From an uncultured Synergistia bacterium (GTDB lineage: Bacteria; Eremiobacterota; SpSt-956; JAKJGF01), in assembly GCA_937888925.1 (NCBI GenBank), contig CALARM010000285.1:1-28492 (forward strand): a stretch of 28,492 nucleotides of DNA, written 5' to 3'. A program made the translations under genes and the position numbers. Under the pieces are notes generated by a model, which ran no database searches, had not been told where the DNA came from, and was given only the letters and a program-made list of their open reading frames with translations. Numbering within the stretch: position 1 is the first letter of the stretch; each line of letters begins with the position of its first letter. Of this stretch, positions 16,592-26,051 are shown in pieces.

Positions 16592-16876
16592 ATTAATGAG
16601 TTAATTGGGTACCGGGAACAAAACGACGAATATTGGCGTTAATCTCTCAACGCTAATGATATAGCTGGTTTCTGCACGGGTGATAAATTTTGTGTATTTA
16701 TGCAGGGTTCCTGATTCTGTATAGATTGTCAATCTGTTTTAAACTAATGAGCTTAAAATGCGTAAGTCTTAGTTTAATTTACTGTGCAGTTTTGCAGTAA
16801 TAATGCTGGGCATGGGACTACATGGCAGTATATAACAACTATGCTTGCTCATCGGCCAAAAAATTAATGAGTTTTT
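16592..16876 (+). other. Unannotated, strongly folded non-coding segment (candidate structured RNA)
   Basis: The 326-base gap between the O-like gene and the helicase gene has no supportable reading frame but has many nested stems. CGGGAAC (16613-16619) pairs with GTTCCTG (16707-16713). This encloses a 10-bp hairpin (16631-16640 with 16649-16658) and CTGCA/TGCAG (16672-16676 with 16701-16705), itself enclosing TAAAT/ATTTA. Next come AGATT/AATCT (16723-16727 with 16731-16735) and a 9-bp stem (16739-16747 with 16769-16777) with an inner GCTTA/TAAGT. ATGCTG/CAGTAT plus CATG/CATG follow (16803-16831). A terminator-like stem CTCAT/ATGAG (16848-16852 with 16867-16871) runs into TTTTT, favouring the plus strand. 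The 11-mer ATTAATGAGTT occurs at both ends (16592-16602 and 16863-16873). It matches no RNA class I know. Confidence 0.5.
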
Positions 16877-16883
16877 CCTATTA

Positions 16884-19800
16884 TTACTCATATCCTTGAA
16901 GATGAATTAAACTATTTGTTTTTTCTATTAATTCACCCTGCTCAATTAGATCATTAAGAACTTCATTAATTCTATCTGATATACCTTTACTAGTAGATTG
17001 GTATCCCAAAAGTCTTGCTGTTTGCGTCACTAATTCTTCTGGGAAAGTATCAAATTGATTTTTTAGAATAATTTTTATAGCTTCTTCTATTTCTTCATCA
17101 CAGATTAAATCTATTTTAGGTAAAGGTACATCTATACGTCGTCGAACTTCTATTTTCTTATTCCTATCGTATATAAATTCTCCCGATATATGTAATAAAC
17201 CCTTTCTACCACATGACCATACTGCTCTTTCTATTACTGCCTGTATTCTTTTCCCAGCTTTTTTTACCCCCCAAAAAAACCTTATTCTCTGAATAAGTTC
17301 ATTTGTGTGAATAGGACCTTCAATTGAAACAATGTGAATTACTATTGTTTCAAGTATATTTTCAGGAACTTTATGCAATTCTACACTACAATAATAAGAA
17401 CTTATATTTAAAAATTCGCATTTTTTATATTCACTTACTAAATCTCTAATGTTTTCTTGACGGTTAGGGGTACATATTATTTCTCTTTCTATTTTATATT
17501 CTTCTATATTATTTTTTTTTTGAATATATTCTAAAAGTTTATCAGGGATTTCATTTTTATTTTTTTTTACTTCTTCTATAGCCTCTATGAGTTTTTTCCC
17601 GGATTCAATTCGATTTCTATACCAGTCAGTAGACCAGACACGATATATAGTCCAGCCCAGCCCTTCCAGTATCTGTTGCCTTAGCCTATCTCTTTCTCTT
17701 GCAAAAGACGAACTATGATATTTAGCACCATCACATTCTATACCTAATAAATATCGGCCAGGGTTTTGGGGATCTATTATTGCAAGATCCACTCTAAAAC
17801 CAGCGCAGCCAATCTGCTTCCTTACTACATAATTATTATTTCTTAAAAATTCATATATAGAGTCTTCAAAAGGAGAATCTGAGTCTCTGCCAGTCTCCTC
17901 TATTGCAATAAATTTTCTATTCTCTGCATAATCTAAAAAAAATTTTAAAGCTCTCAAACCAAAAGGGGAATTTTCTTGTATTTTAAGATCTTTTGCCTGA
18001 AAATTTGCAAATACAACACATTTCTCTCTGGCCCTGGTGATAAGAACATTTAATCGCCTTTCTCCTCCTTCCTGGTTGAGAGGGCCAAAATTGAGGCTCA
18101 GAGTTTTATTTGCATCAAATCCAAATCCAACACTTATAAAAATTACATCGCTCTCATCTCCCTGACTAGTCTCAAGATTTTTTACAAAGAAATGTTCATC
18201 CCTGTTAGGAGAGAAATATTCTTCCAATCCCGCAGAATTTAATCTGAGCTGTAACTCTATTTCCTCAAGAATAGCATTTTGCTGCTTAATATTAAACGTA
18301 CCAATACCAAGACTTTTATCAGGAAATTCCTTATAATGGTCCAGAGTAGCTTTTGCAACTACCTTGGCTTCCTGCCTGTTTACCGAACTTTTTCCTCTAT
18401 CATAAATAGTATCTGGAATATGAATAAAATGGAGACCAATTTTCTTGGATTTATAAGTAGGTGAAGGATAAATTAAAAGTCTATTATTGTAAAATTCTTG
18501 GTTGGAAACAGCAATAAGTGATTCATGTTTACTTCGGTAATGCCATTTTAAAGGCCTTGTAGGAAAACTTCTTTTACATTGATGAAGAATACTTTCAATA
18601 TCTCCTAACGATACACTGGAATCTTCCTCATAATCTTCTTCTTTATCTATAATATTGCTAAAAAAACTAGTTGGTGGAAGTTGCCTTGTATCTCCGAGAA
18701 CAACAACTTGTTTACCACGAAGTAATGCTCCTAAAGCGTCTTCAGGCTTAACCTGACTGGCTTCATCAAATATAATAGCATCAAAAGTTACAGTTCTAGG
18801 ATCAAGAAATTGAGCTATAGATAAAGGACTCATCATAAAACATGGTTTAATTTTTTGTATTAATCCACCTGCAAGCGACATAAGCTTTCTTATAGGCAGG
18901 TGTTTTCTTTTACGATTAAATTCTCCTAAAAGTATGCCAGCTTCAGACCCAGAAGAAGCTCCTGAAAAAATATAAGGACGATTTTGATAAAGTTTTGCTG
19001 CAAGTCTCTGACGATTCTTAAAAATCAATTTACTATCCAATTCTTTAAACCTGTTTATCTTATTTTCATGTATATATCCCATGAAATCAGAAAGTTCTTT
19101 CCGTTTTGAAAAAGCCTTCTTAAGGGCAAAATCTGCAAAATTTCCTTCAAAGCAGGGAAGTAGATCTTCCTTTTCGAGTAAATCGTCTTCAATTACTTTA
19201 ATAATAGGACCTGCAATTGTATTAATACATTCTTTACGGAGAGAAACAAACTGTGCCCATTTTTGTAATTTAAATACTTCACCTTTCCACGTATCAAACT
19301 TGGAAAGAATTTTTTTTAAATTTACTTTATCGATCTGTAAACCAAAGATATTCTCATAATTAATATTAAGTTTATTTTTTAGTATATCTATCTGTAAAAT
19401 AAAACTTTTTTCTGACTCAATTAATTCTTTTAATATTTTTTTTACTTCCTTTATATTTATTTTTTCACATTTTAAAATTTTATTCTTCAACTGACGGTAT
19501 CTAGCATTAAATATCCTAAAAAGGAAAAATTTGGAAGAGAGATTATAAAATTCCGTAAAAATTTCTATATCCTGAATTGTTTCTGCTGGCAATTCAAAGG
19601 ATGTTACTTTAAAAAGGTTATTAATTTTTTCCAATAAATTATTTAATTTATCTTTAGAAGCCTTTATTAAATCTTCTATTTCCACTTCATCTGCAGGAAG
19701 AATTATTTCCGTTTCACATCCCTTCCAAGGATTTTGTGATATTGGTTTTACAAAAGGTATTATTTCAGAAATATTATTTATACTTGAAACAGCTTTAATC

Positions 19801-21245
19801 CATTCTCTGTGAGCACATTGTTCTAGAGGCGAATAATTTATTTTTGGCATATCCTTATCCAGTTTTTCGAAATAACAACAGGCTTTTTCTTTCATACTAA
19901 ATAAATCATATGGATTTCTTTCATATTCTTCAAGAGGATCTCTTAAAGACTCTGCATAACCATCTAATTCAGATTTAAGGTTTTCCAGCTGTTCAAATTC
20001 CTCTTCAAGTGAAATATTCTTAGGAGGATTTGAATTAATAGTCCTTTCTAACTCCTGTAAAACTTGTTTTTTACTTGATTTACGACTGTGCAATTCAAGA
20101 CAGAAATCCCCAAGTCCTACTTTATCAAGACGATTTTTTACTACTTCAAGAGCTGCCATCTTCTCACTAACAAATAAAACACTTTTCCCTGCAGCAAGAA
20201 GCTCTGCAATCATATTTGTTATAGTTTGAGATTTACCTGTTCCAGGAGGACCTTCAACTACCAGATTATTCCCGTTTTTAACTTCTTCAATAACTGCCAT
20301 TTGAGAAGGATCGGCGTCCATTATATGATAAAGATTTCGAAAAGATAATTTTTTACCCAGATATTTTTCCTGTATTTCTTCTCTCATGTTATCTATCGGT
20401 GAAGGATTAAATATAGCCTGAATAAGAGGATGGTTTTCTGGTGAAATATCATCAGGCCATTCATCAGGAGAAAGATCTTTAAACATAACGAATTTGGTAA
20501 AACTAAAAAAATCAAGATAATTTTCTGATAATATTTTCCACTCTCGTTTACAGGAAATACTCTTATTAAAGGCTCGAAAATAATTTTCTATACCTTCTTT
20601 GGTATCGGTCATGTCGAACTCAGGGAGAGATATACCCTGCTCTACTAGTTTAGCCTGGAGAGAAATATTCATAAATACGTCTTCTCCTGTCCATTTCACT
20701 TTAAATGAACTACGAACTTTCGCTCTCTCTAGCTCGACAGGAATTAATAATATAGGGGCACGTCTAAAGTTTATAGATTGAGAACTTTCTGTCCACTCAA
20801 GAAAACCAAGAGCAAGAAAAAGTACAGTATAACCCTGTTCTTCAAAAATACTATGGGCTTCCTGGTTTATATAAAAAAGTTTCTTCTGCAAAGTTTCACT
20901 CTTTAAATCTGTTTGTAGAAATAAATCTGTATGGCGATCTGCTATTCCAGCTTCAGGTTTAGGAAAAGACCATAAAACAGAAAATTCTTCAGATGAAAGA
21001 TTGGGTTCCCTCTCATCAATAAACCCTTCGTTATTCTTACCACTTATCTCTTTCTTTTCTGGTACAGGTAGAAAAGACATTGCTTTTTCTTTTAAAACTA
21101 AAATATCATATATCTCTCTAGGTATTTCATCTACGATTCTTAATGTTCTAAGCTTACTCGGCTTGAAATTTAGAAGGCGATTACGCATAGTCAAGTCAAG
21201 TAGTTTCTGTCTGGCTACTTCAATTTGCTGTTGAATATAAGACAT
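16884..21245 (-). CDS. DUF4011 helicase with C-terminal Vsr/DUF559-type nuclease (Hhe-like)
   Basis: A 1453-residue protein. Residues 1-290 form the DUF4011 region, beginning with RQKLLDLTMRNRLLNFKPSK. A split superfamily-1 (UPF1/DNA2-like) helicase follows: Walker A GPPGTGKS (K338), Walker B IIFDEAS (D827-E828), GDTRQLPP, motif V QGDESDVIFIS (D1030) and motif VI LITRARE (R1071). An insertion of mostly helical sequence separates the two helicase halves. Residues about 1125-1220 are a PD-(D/E)XK endonuclease of the Vsr/DUF559 (MTES_1575) type, with D1153 and E1170-C-D1172. The final 90 residues resemble DUF3320. This is the plan of the DUF4011-helicase-Vsr defence protein, thought to unwind and cut foreign DNA. 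The start ATG follows AAGGAT by eight bases. It ends the leftward TerY-P-like series, 69 bp after the Ig-repeat gene. Confidence 0.9.
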   Translation of the reverse strand: MSYIQQQIEVARQKLLDLTMRNRLLNFKPSKLRTLRIVDEIPREIYDILVLKEKAMSFLPVPEKKEISGKNNEGFIDEREPNLSSEEFSVLWSFPKPEAGIADRHTDLFLQTDLKSETLQKKLFYINQEAHSIFEEQGYTVLFLALGFLEWTESSQSINFRRAPILLIPVELERAKVRSSFKVKWTGEDVFMNISLQAKLVEQGISLPEFDMTDTKEGIENYFRAFNKSISCKREWKILSENYLDFFSFTKFVMFKDLSPDEWPDDISPENHPLIQAIFNPSPIDNMREEIQEKYLGKKLSFRNLYHIMDADPSQMAVIEEVKNGNNLVVEGPPGTGKSQTITNMIAELLAAGKSVLFVSEKMAALEVVKNRLDKVGLGDFCLELHSRKSSKKQVLQELERTINSNPPKNISLEEEFEQLENLKSELDGYAESLRDPLEEYERNPYDLFSMKEKACCYFEKLDKDMPKINYSPLEQCAHREWIKAVSSINNISEIIPFVKPISQNPWKGCETEIILPADEVEIEDLIKASKDKLNNLLEKINNLFKVTSFELPAETIQDIEIFTEFYNLSSKFFLFRIFNARYRQLKNKILKCEKINIKEVKKILKELIESEKSFILQIDILKNKLNINYENIFGLQIDKVNLKKILSKFDTWKGEVFKLQKWAQFVSLRKECINTIAGPIIKVIEDDLLEKEDLLPCFEGNFADFALKKAFSKRKELSDFMGYIHENKINRFKELDSKLIFKNRQRLAAKLYQNRPYIFSGASSGSEAGILLGEFNRKRKHLPIRKLMSLAGGLIQKIKPCFMMSPLSIAQFLDPRTVTFDAIIFDEASQVKPEDALGALLRGKQVVVLGDTRQLPPTSFFSNIIDKEEDYEEDSSVSLGDIESILHQCKRSFPTRPLKWHYRSKHESLIAVSNQEFYNNRLLIYPSPTYKSKKIGLHFIHIPDTIYDRGKSSVNRQEAKVVAKATLDHYKEFPDKSLGIGTFNIKQQNAILEEIELQLRLNSAGLEEYFSPNRDEHFFVKNLETSQGDESDVIFISVGFGFDANKTLSLNFGPLNQEGGERRLNVLITRAREKCVVFANFQAKDLKIQENSPFGLRALKFFLDYAENRKFIAIEETGRDSDSPFEDSIYEFLRNNNYVVRKQIGCAGFRVDLAIIDPQNPGRYLLGIECDGAKYHSSSFARERDRLRQQILEGLGWTIYRVWSTDWYRNRIESGKKLIEAIEEVKKNKNEIPDKLLEYIQKKNNIEEYKIEREIICTPNRQENIRDLVSEYKKCEFLNISSYYCSVELHKVPENILETIVIHIVSIEGPIHTNELIQRIRFFWGVKKAGKRIQAVIERAVWSCGRKGLLHISGEFIYDRNKKIEVRRRIDVPLPKIDLICDEEIEEAIKIILKNQFDTFPEELVTQTARLLGYQSTSKGISDRINEVLNDLIEQGELIEKTNSLIHLQGYE

Positions 21246-21314
21246 AACATATCATCCTTTTTAATTAAAAAGAATTAATTTATAATTTCATGTTTATTTC
21301 CAAAATTACTATAT

Positions 21315-23225
21315 CTACAACTTTTTAGAAATCTCTGCTTTTTTTATTGACATATCCTCTTCCTGAGTCTTTATATTTATCTTTTCTTCTTTTAAGATAT
21401 TTATCTTGTGAGGCGTATTATCAATAACTTTTTCTTCTCTTGAAATACTTACCTCCCTGACATTTTTCTCAGCTACTTTCTCTCCCTCTAAAATATTAGC
21501 CTCTTCACAGATATTAATGCTTATTGTTTCTATTTGCTGAGGTAAAAAATGGATATTAGGAATACATTTATCTGGTTGCAAATTAACTAATATAGTTCCT
21601 TCTTTCCTGCCGATACAATTGCCAGCTGAAAATGATGTTTGAATTTTTATTACAGAGCTTTCACCGGATTTAATTATAAAACCAGGTGTATTAATTTTAA
21701 GCCATTCAGTTAAAGAAATTATATTCCCAGCTAATATTATGTCCTTTCTGAAACCTAAATACTTTATTTCTATTTCCTTTGTTATATTTTCTCCTGATTT
21801 TATATTACCAAGACTTACAGGATGTTGACCGAAATCTATGAGAAAATCCTTTGCATCCATTGGATACAAGTTTATATTAATAAATTTATTTGCTGTATGG
21901 CTATTAATAATTTCTACCTTTACCTCTCCCCTGTTCATTATATTGGAAAAACATAAATTTGTATCTATATTGAATTCAAATGTCCACTTTTCATCTGGAT
22001 TAATATCTAATTCCAAACTATTTTCTTTAGATAAAATTTTTTTATTATCCTGTCTGACGGCAGATAGAAATTTTATCCACTTTTCTTGACAGGTTATTCT
22101 GGCCTTTACGGGGGAAAAATTATTATGAATTAGTTCAAATGATTTCTTTACTGAAGTGCCTCTTATTATATTTCCTATATCTAGTTCTTCTGGAATAATA
22201 GTTACTGGATGTATTCTTTTATATACCCTGGCTAATACAGGGATATCTAATTCTTTAACATCAGAGGATTCTTTGAAAACTATTTTTATATTATCTTTTA
22301 ATTCTACTCTATCAGATAGCTCTGAAGAGATATTTATATTTAAACTCAGAATCTGCTTTTCACCTGGAGAAATTTTTATATCTTTAAAATCAATGTCAAT
22401 CCATTGTGGTATCATAGAAATATAACCTTCTAAAAGCTTTCCCCCTGAATTTAACAATACAATTTCTTTAGAATAAATCCCTGGCGTAATATTCCCAAGT
22501 TTTATCTCTTCTGGTTCACTCATTGGATAGGGAGGATAATCAAATATGACAGATAATTCGAAGCTACAAATTATTTCAGGTTGATTATATGAATTATTGG
22601 TTATAATCAACCTGCCTTTCCCATATGATAAATGTTGCTTTTCTATTTCTTCCATATCTAATAATATATTTACATCCTTATTTCTTCCAGGTGCTATTAC
22701 AATCTCAGGCTTATTTTCAAATTTAATCCATCTTTCTCCGGTAGATATGTAACCTCTGAAATAATCTGATTGGCTTTCATTATAAATAGTTAAAACATGA
22801 CTTTTTTCTTTAATATGGCATGTATTTCTTGTAACCTTAACTTTTATCTCTCCAAAATTAATTGTACCATCACCAGTTACTTTTATTAATGGTCGTGAAT
22901 TTTCCGAATAATCTTTATCGAGTCTTGGCGGAATAAAAGAAGCTATATATACTTTCCTGAAAATTATTTCTTTAGTTAATGTTTTATATAATAAGGCTTC
23001 ACTCCAGTGATTACCGGGCAATACATTTAAAGAATTTAATCTAATAATAATTTTTTTAGTTTCTTCAGGTAAAAAAAGCATCTTTGAGCATGGAGAATAT
23101 TCCAACCAATCGGAGTTAATTATTAATTCACATTCCAGGTCAGTATTTTTATGATTTTTTAACTCTAATTCTATTTGTTTAGTTTCACCTAAAATTATAT
23201 TACCTAAATGTTCGTATTCCAACAA
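21315..23225 (-). CDS. Ig-like (beta-sandwich) repeat protein with charged tail
   Basis: The start is TTG 23225 (636 residues). AAGGAGG (23240-23234) lies eight bases upstream, and the in-frame GTG at 23243 is rejected because that site lies immediately behind it. The protein is built of about five tandem Ig-like beta-sandwich domains of roughly 110 residues. Each opens with a (L/I/F)G-x-I-x-x-G motif (LGNIILGE, FGEIKVKV, LGNITPGI, IGNIIRGT, LGNIKSGE) and has a central W-I/L strand such as PQWIDID or EKWIKFL. There is no signal peptide. The last 60 residues are a Glu/Lys-rich, probably disordered or coiled tail. The same LGNI motif appears in the neighbouring VWA protein, so the two may form one assembly. 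Role: scaffold or target of the kinase/phosphatase pair, inferred. Confidence 0.75.
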   Translation of the reverse strand: MLEYEHLGNIILGETKQIELELKNHKNTDLECELIINSDWLEYSPCSKMLFLPEETKKIIIRLNSLNVLPGNHWSEALLYKTLTKEIIFRKVYIASFIPPRLDKDYSENSRPLIKVTGDGTINFGEIKVKVTRNTCHIKEKSHVLTIYNESQSDYFRGYISTGERWIKFENKPEIVIAPGRNKDVNILLDMEEIEKQHLSYGKGRLIITNNSYNQPEIICSFELSVIFDYPPYPMSEPEEIKLGNITPGIYSKEIVLLNSGGKLLEGYISMIPQWIDIDFKDIKISPGEKQILSLNINISSELSDRVELKDNIKIVFKESSDVKELDIPVLARVYKRIHPVTIIPEELDIGNIIRGTSVKKSFELIHNNFSPVKARITCQEKWIKFLSAVRQDNKKILSKENSLELDINPDEKWTFEFNIDTNLCFSNIMNRGEVKVEIINSHTANKFININLYPMDAKDFLIDFGQHPVSLGNIKSGENITKEIEIKYLGFRKDIILAGNIISLTEWLKINTPGFIIKSGESSVIKIQTSFSAGNCIGRKEGTILVNLQPDKCIPNIHFLPQQIETISINICEEANILEGEKVAEKNVREVSISREEKVIDNTPHKINILKEEKINIKTQEEDMSIKKAEISKKL

Positions 23226-23282
23226 AGTGTTATCCTCCTTCACGTATTCTCCGTATAAATTAATTTTTAGTGTATCATTACA

Positions 23283-26051
23283 TTATTCCTCTTGAGAAAT
23301 ATTTCTTGTCAGATTATATTTAAATAAACAATTACGAACATTACTGGCAAGTTCTGTTGAATAAATTAATATTTCATTATCCTGTGATAGTCTGAACGTT
23401 AGGATATATCTATTTGAGTATTCACCACTCCCATTAAAATTACTATAACCAATTCTATAAGGAATATCATTAATATTTAAATAACATTGAATATGATGTT
23501 TGCCATTATTATCTAATATTCTATTTACTTCCTTTTCTTTTACGTAAAACGTGGAAGCAAAAACAATATCTCTATTTGTAAGAGGATGGCCGGTTAAGTT
23601 CCAGGAAATAGAATAATCATTAGAAAATGACTTAATAAACCCTAAAGACGCACCTTTTGCCATGTGCTGTATTTTAAAACCACTGGATTCCATTTTTAAT
23701 TTCTCTCCGAAATATGTATTTAATTTATGTTCAAACTCATTACCATTGCTACCTGAAATAAATACATACTTAAGAGAGTCTTCCTTTAAATTTTTTTTCA
23801 TTTGAAACCACTTAAAAAGTTGATAAGAAACTTCTGCCAGAGATACATCTTTATTTTTTTTATCATGATATAAGCCAGTAATACCTAAAATCTCTAATCT
23901 ACCATCAATTTTCTTTGCTTTATCTCTGAGCTTCATGAAAATTAAATCAGTACTATTATCATTCAAATCATACAAACAGACTATATCTCCTGGAACCTCA
24001 CATCTCTGGCCATTTTGTTCCAGAAAATAAAATCCCATAGCCTGTGGCCCACTTATAAAATGTATGTTTTCCTTGATATGTATCTGAGATAGAGCATTTA
24101 ACAATATCCTCTGTATTTTTACAGATTCCAGGAAATATAGTTCTTTACCGTCAAAAATTGGTAGAGCAAAAACATAATGAAATTTTATCACTGTAGATTT
24201 ATCTTTACAATACTCCCGAAGTTTAGTAATAATAAGGTTTGCTATTTCAACTAGTAAATTTTTATTTGTAATATCTATCAGTTTTTCTTCATAAAAAACT
24301 TCTTCGTATTTCCATTTTTTTATATCACGACAGTATATTGAAAGACCTTTGCTATCTAAGGCTATACCAAATACAAATTCATCATGGATTACTTCCTGTG
24401 GTTGAAATATATGAATTAATATTCTATGCCTTCTATTATCCTGTCCTGTAAAAATTGCAAAGGACTCTATTTCCTGATAATTATCATTCATCACTACAGT
24501 AAAATAGTCAGTCTTTCCGGGATGGACAATAAAATCTCTTATATTATTCCTACCCACAGGTATTTTTTTATCCCCGTAAAACAAATGAATTCCTTCTGGT
24601 AATTTTATATCTCTGAAAAACCCAATAGAAGCACCACTATTAGTAAAGTGTAACACTCTTTCTTTTAATTTATTACTAAATATAATTACTTCTTCTATAA
24701 AAAATACTGTTTTTTCATCTTTTATCTTTTGAACAGTAGATTTAGAGAAGGAGATAAAATTTGATTTAGAAGATAAATAATTTGCAGGTTCCCAGATTAC
24801 CATACGGGAATAATAATTTATTACAGCACTCTCTTCATCTACTACATAAGCATTTAGCATTATTTTCCTCTTAAAATGTTTTGTAGATAAAGTAAGAGTT
24901 CCGCTGAGTAATATATCGTTAGAAAGAGGTTCTATATGAATATTAATTTCATTTAAACCAGGAAAAAGATTCTGTGGATAAACTTCCAGGCCAAAAATAT
25001 TAGAGGTAATATTGCAGGTTACTGGAACTACAATTTTTAGTAAGAATTTATATTCACTGTCTGCTTTTATATTACCAAGGTTTAGAGACTTTGGATAATA
25101 CCACTCTCCTTGCTCTCCATATAAGCCTGTAACCAGCCCTCTTATTTCTACATTTTCAAATTCTATTCCCTGCGAAGAATTAACAATAATAGCACATTTC
25201 TCTATTTCTCCAACTATTTCATCTCCTGTAACTTCTATACTTAAATTTCGTAATATAACACCTGGAGATTCTATAATAATTACTGGCCCTTTAATAGCGC
25301 AGATACTAGCTCCTTTACCATTTAAAGTTATTGATTTTTTTATTATTACAGGACATGCATATTCTTTTTTTACAAGTTCAATCGTTCCGCCTTCCCTGGT
25401 TGCTTCAATTAAATTTTGCAATTCTTTATTATCATTGTTATAACTTACTTCAGAATGTGTCTGAAGAGACATACTTTTAGATAAAAGAGAAGAAGCAGAC
25501 AATAAAGGAGTGTCATCTTCAAACCAATGAAAGAAATATTTAAAGGTGTCTGGCTGTATATTGTTTAAATCTAAAAAATTATCGGTTAGACGCTTGAAAA
25601 TTGATAGATCTGAGTAAGATCCGGCGATACAGACAGTAATAGTAATCGATTTCTTTTGTTTTATACGATCTGCTATATGTTCCCAGTTATCAGATGGCAT
25701 TCCTCCAAGTATAAGGAATACAATTGGGTTAAAATCACCTTTATTGTATGGTGTAGATTTAATTACTTCTCGGCCTATACACTCCTCTAGAAGTTTTAAA
25801 GCGTCCCCAAGTGCACAACCTTTATTTGTAGTAAGATAAGGCTCTTTAAAAGCCATAAGCTCTGTTAAAGGATATACCTGATTGGCAGAGCTATTAAATG
25901 TAATAACAGAAAGAAAGGCTGTGTTAATAGCCAGAGGGACACTATTTAAGTCTGATAGTAATGCCTTAATACCCTGTCGGACTGCTTCAATTGGTTCTCC
26001 TGACATTGCCTCAGAACAATCTACAAGTAAGTATACAGGTAATCGTCTCAT
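23283..26051 (-). CDS. TerY-like VWA protein fused to beta-helix, Ig-like and Hsp70/actin-like regions
   Basis: A 922-residue protein. Residues 1-190 are a TerY-type von Willebrand A domain (LPVYLLVDCSEAMSGEPIEAV), but the metal site is degenerate: DxSxS is D11-C-S13-E-A15, the usual GT-x-LG reads GCALG, and the usual TDG reads LGG. Residues about 211-315 look like a right-handed beta-helix (short repeats such as VIIKKSITLNGKGASICAI). Ig-like segments follow, one with LGNIKA. From about 555 to 860 the order of motifs resembles an Hsp70/actin-like ATPase: FVFGIALDS at 559-567, CLYDLNDNSTDL around D695, FISGSNG at G767, and AKGASLGF. The acidic and Gly residues of the phosphate loops are altered, so ATP hydrolysis is doubtful. 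The start overlaps the kinase stop by four bases (ATGA), implying translational coupling. Confidence 0.8.
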   Translation of the reverse strand: MRRLPVYLLVDCSEAMSGEPIEAVRQGIKALLSDLNSVPLAINTAFLSVITFNSSANQVYPLTELMAFKEPYLTTNKGCALGDALKLLEECIGREVIKSTPYNKGDFNPIVFLILGGMPSDNWEHIADRIKQKKSITITVCIAGSYSDLSIFKRLTDNFLDLNNIQPDTFKYFFHWFEDDTPLLSASSLLSKSMSLQTHSEVSYNNDNKELQNLIEATREGGTIELVKKEYACPVIIKKSITLNGKGASICAIKGPVIIIESPGVILRNLSIEVTGDEIVGEIEKCAIIVNSSQGIEFENVEIRGLVTGLYGEQGEWYYPKSLNLGNIKADSEYKFLLKIVVPVTCNITSNIFGLEVYPQNLFPGLNEINIHIEPLSNDILLSGTLTLSTKHFKRKIMLNAYVVDEESAVINYYSRMVIWEPANYLSSKSNFISFSKSTVQKIKDEKTVFFIEEVIIFSNKLKERVLHFTNSGASIGFFRDIKLPEGIHLFYGDKKIPVGRNNIRDFIVHPGKTDYFTVVMNDNYQEIESFAIFTGQDNRRHRILIHIFQPQEVIHDEFVFGIALDSKGLSIYCRDIKKWKYEEVFYEEKLIDITNKNLLVEIANLIITKLREYCKDKSTVIKFHYVFALPIFDGKELYFLESVKIQRILLNALSQIHIKENIHFISGPQAMGFYFLEQNGQRCEVPGDIVCLYDLNDNSTDLIFMKLRDKAKKIDGRLEILGITGLYHDKKNKDVSLAEVSYQLFKWFQMKKNLKEDSLKYVFISGSNGNEFEHKLNTYFGEKLKMESSGFKIQHMAKGASLGFIKSFSNDYSISWNLTGHPLTNRDIVFASTFYVKEKEVNRILDNNGKHHIQCYLNINDIPYRIGYSNFNGSGEYSNRYILTFRLSQDNEILIYSTELASNVRNCLFKYNLTRNISQEE

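Noticed and set aside
16592..16873. ATTAATGAGTT direct repeats as target duplications of an insertion sequence
   Set aside because: No terminal inverted repeats or transposase were found between them, and an 11-mer of this composition could recur by chance. Kept only as a note in the structured-RNA finding.
23226..23243. GTG 23243 as start of the Ig-repeat protein
   Set aside because: Same situation: AAGGAGG follows it directly and serves TTG 23225 at eight bases.
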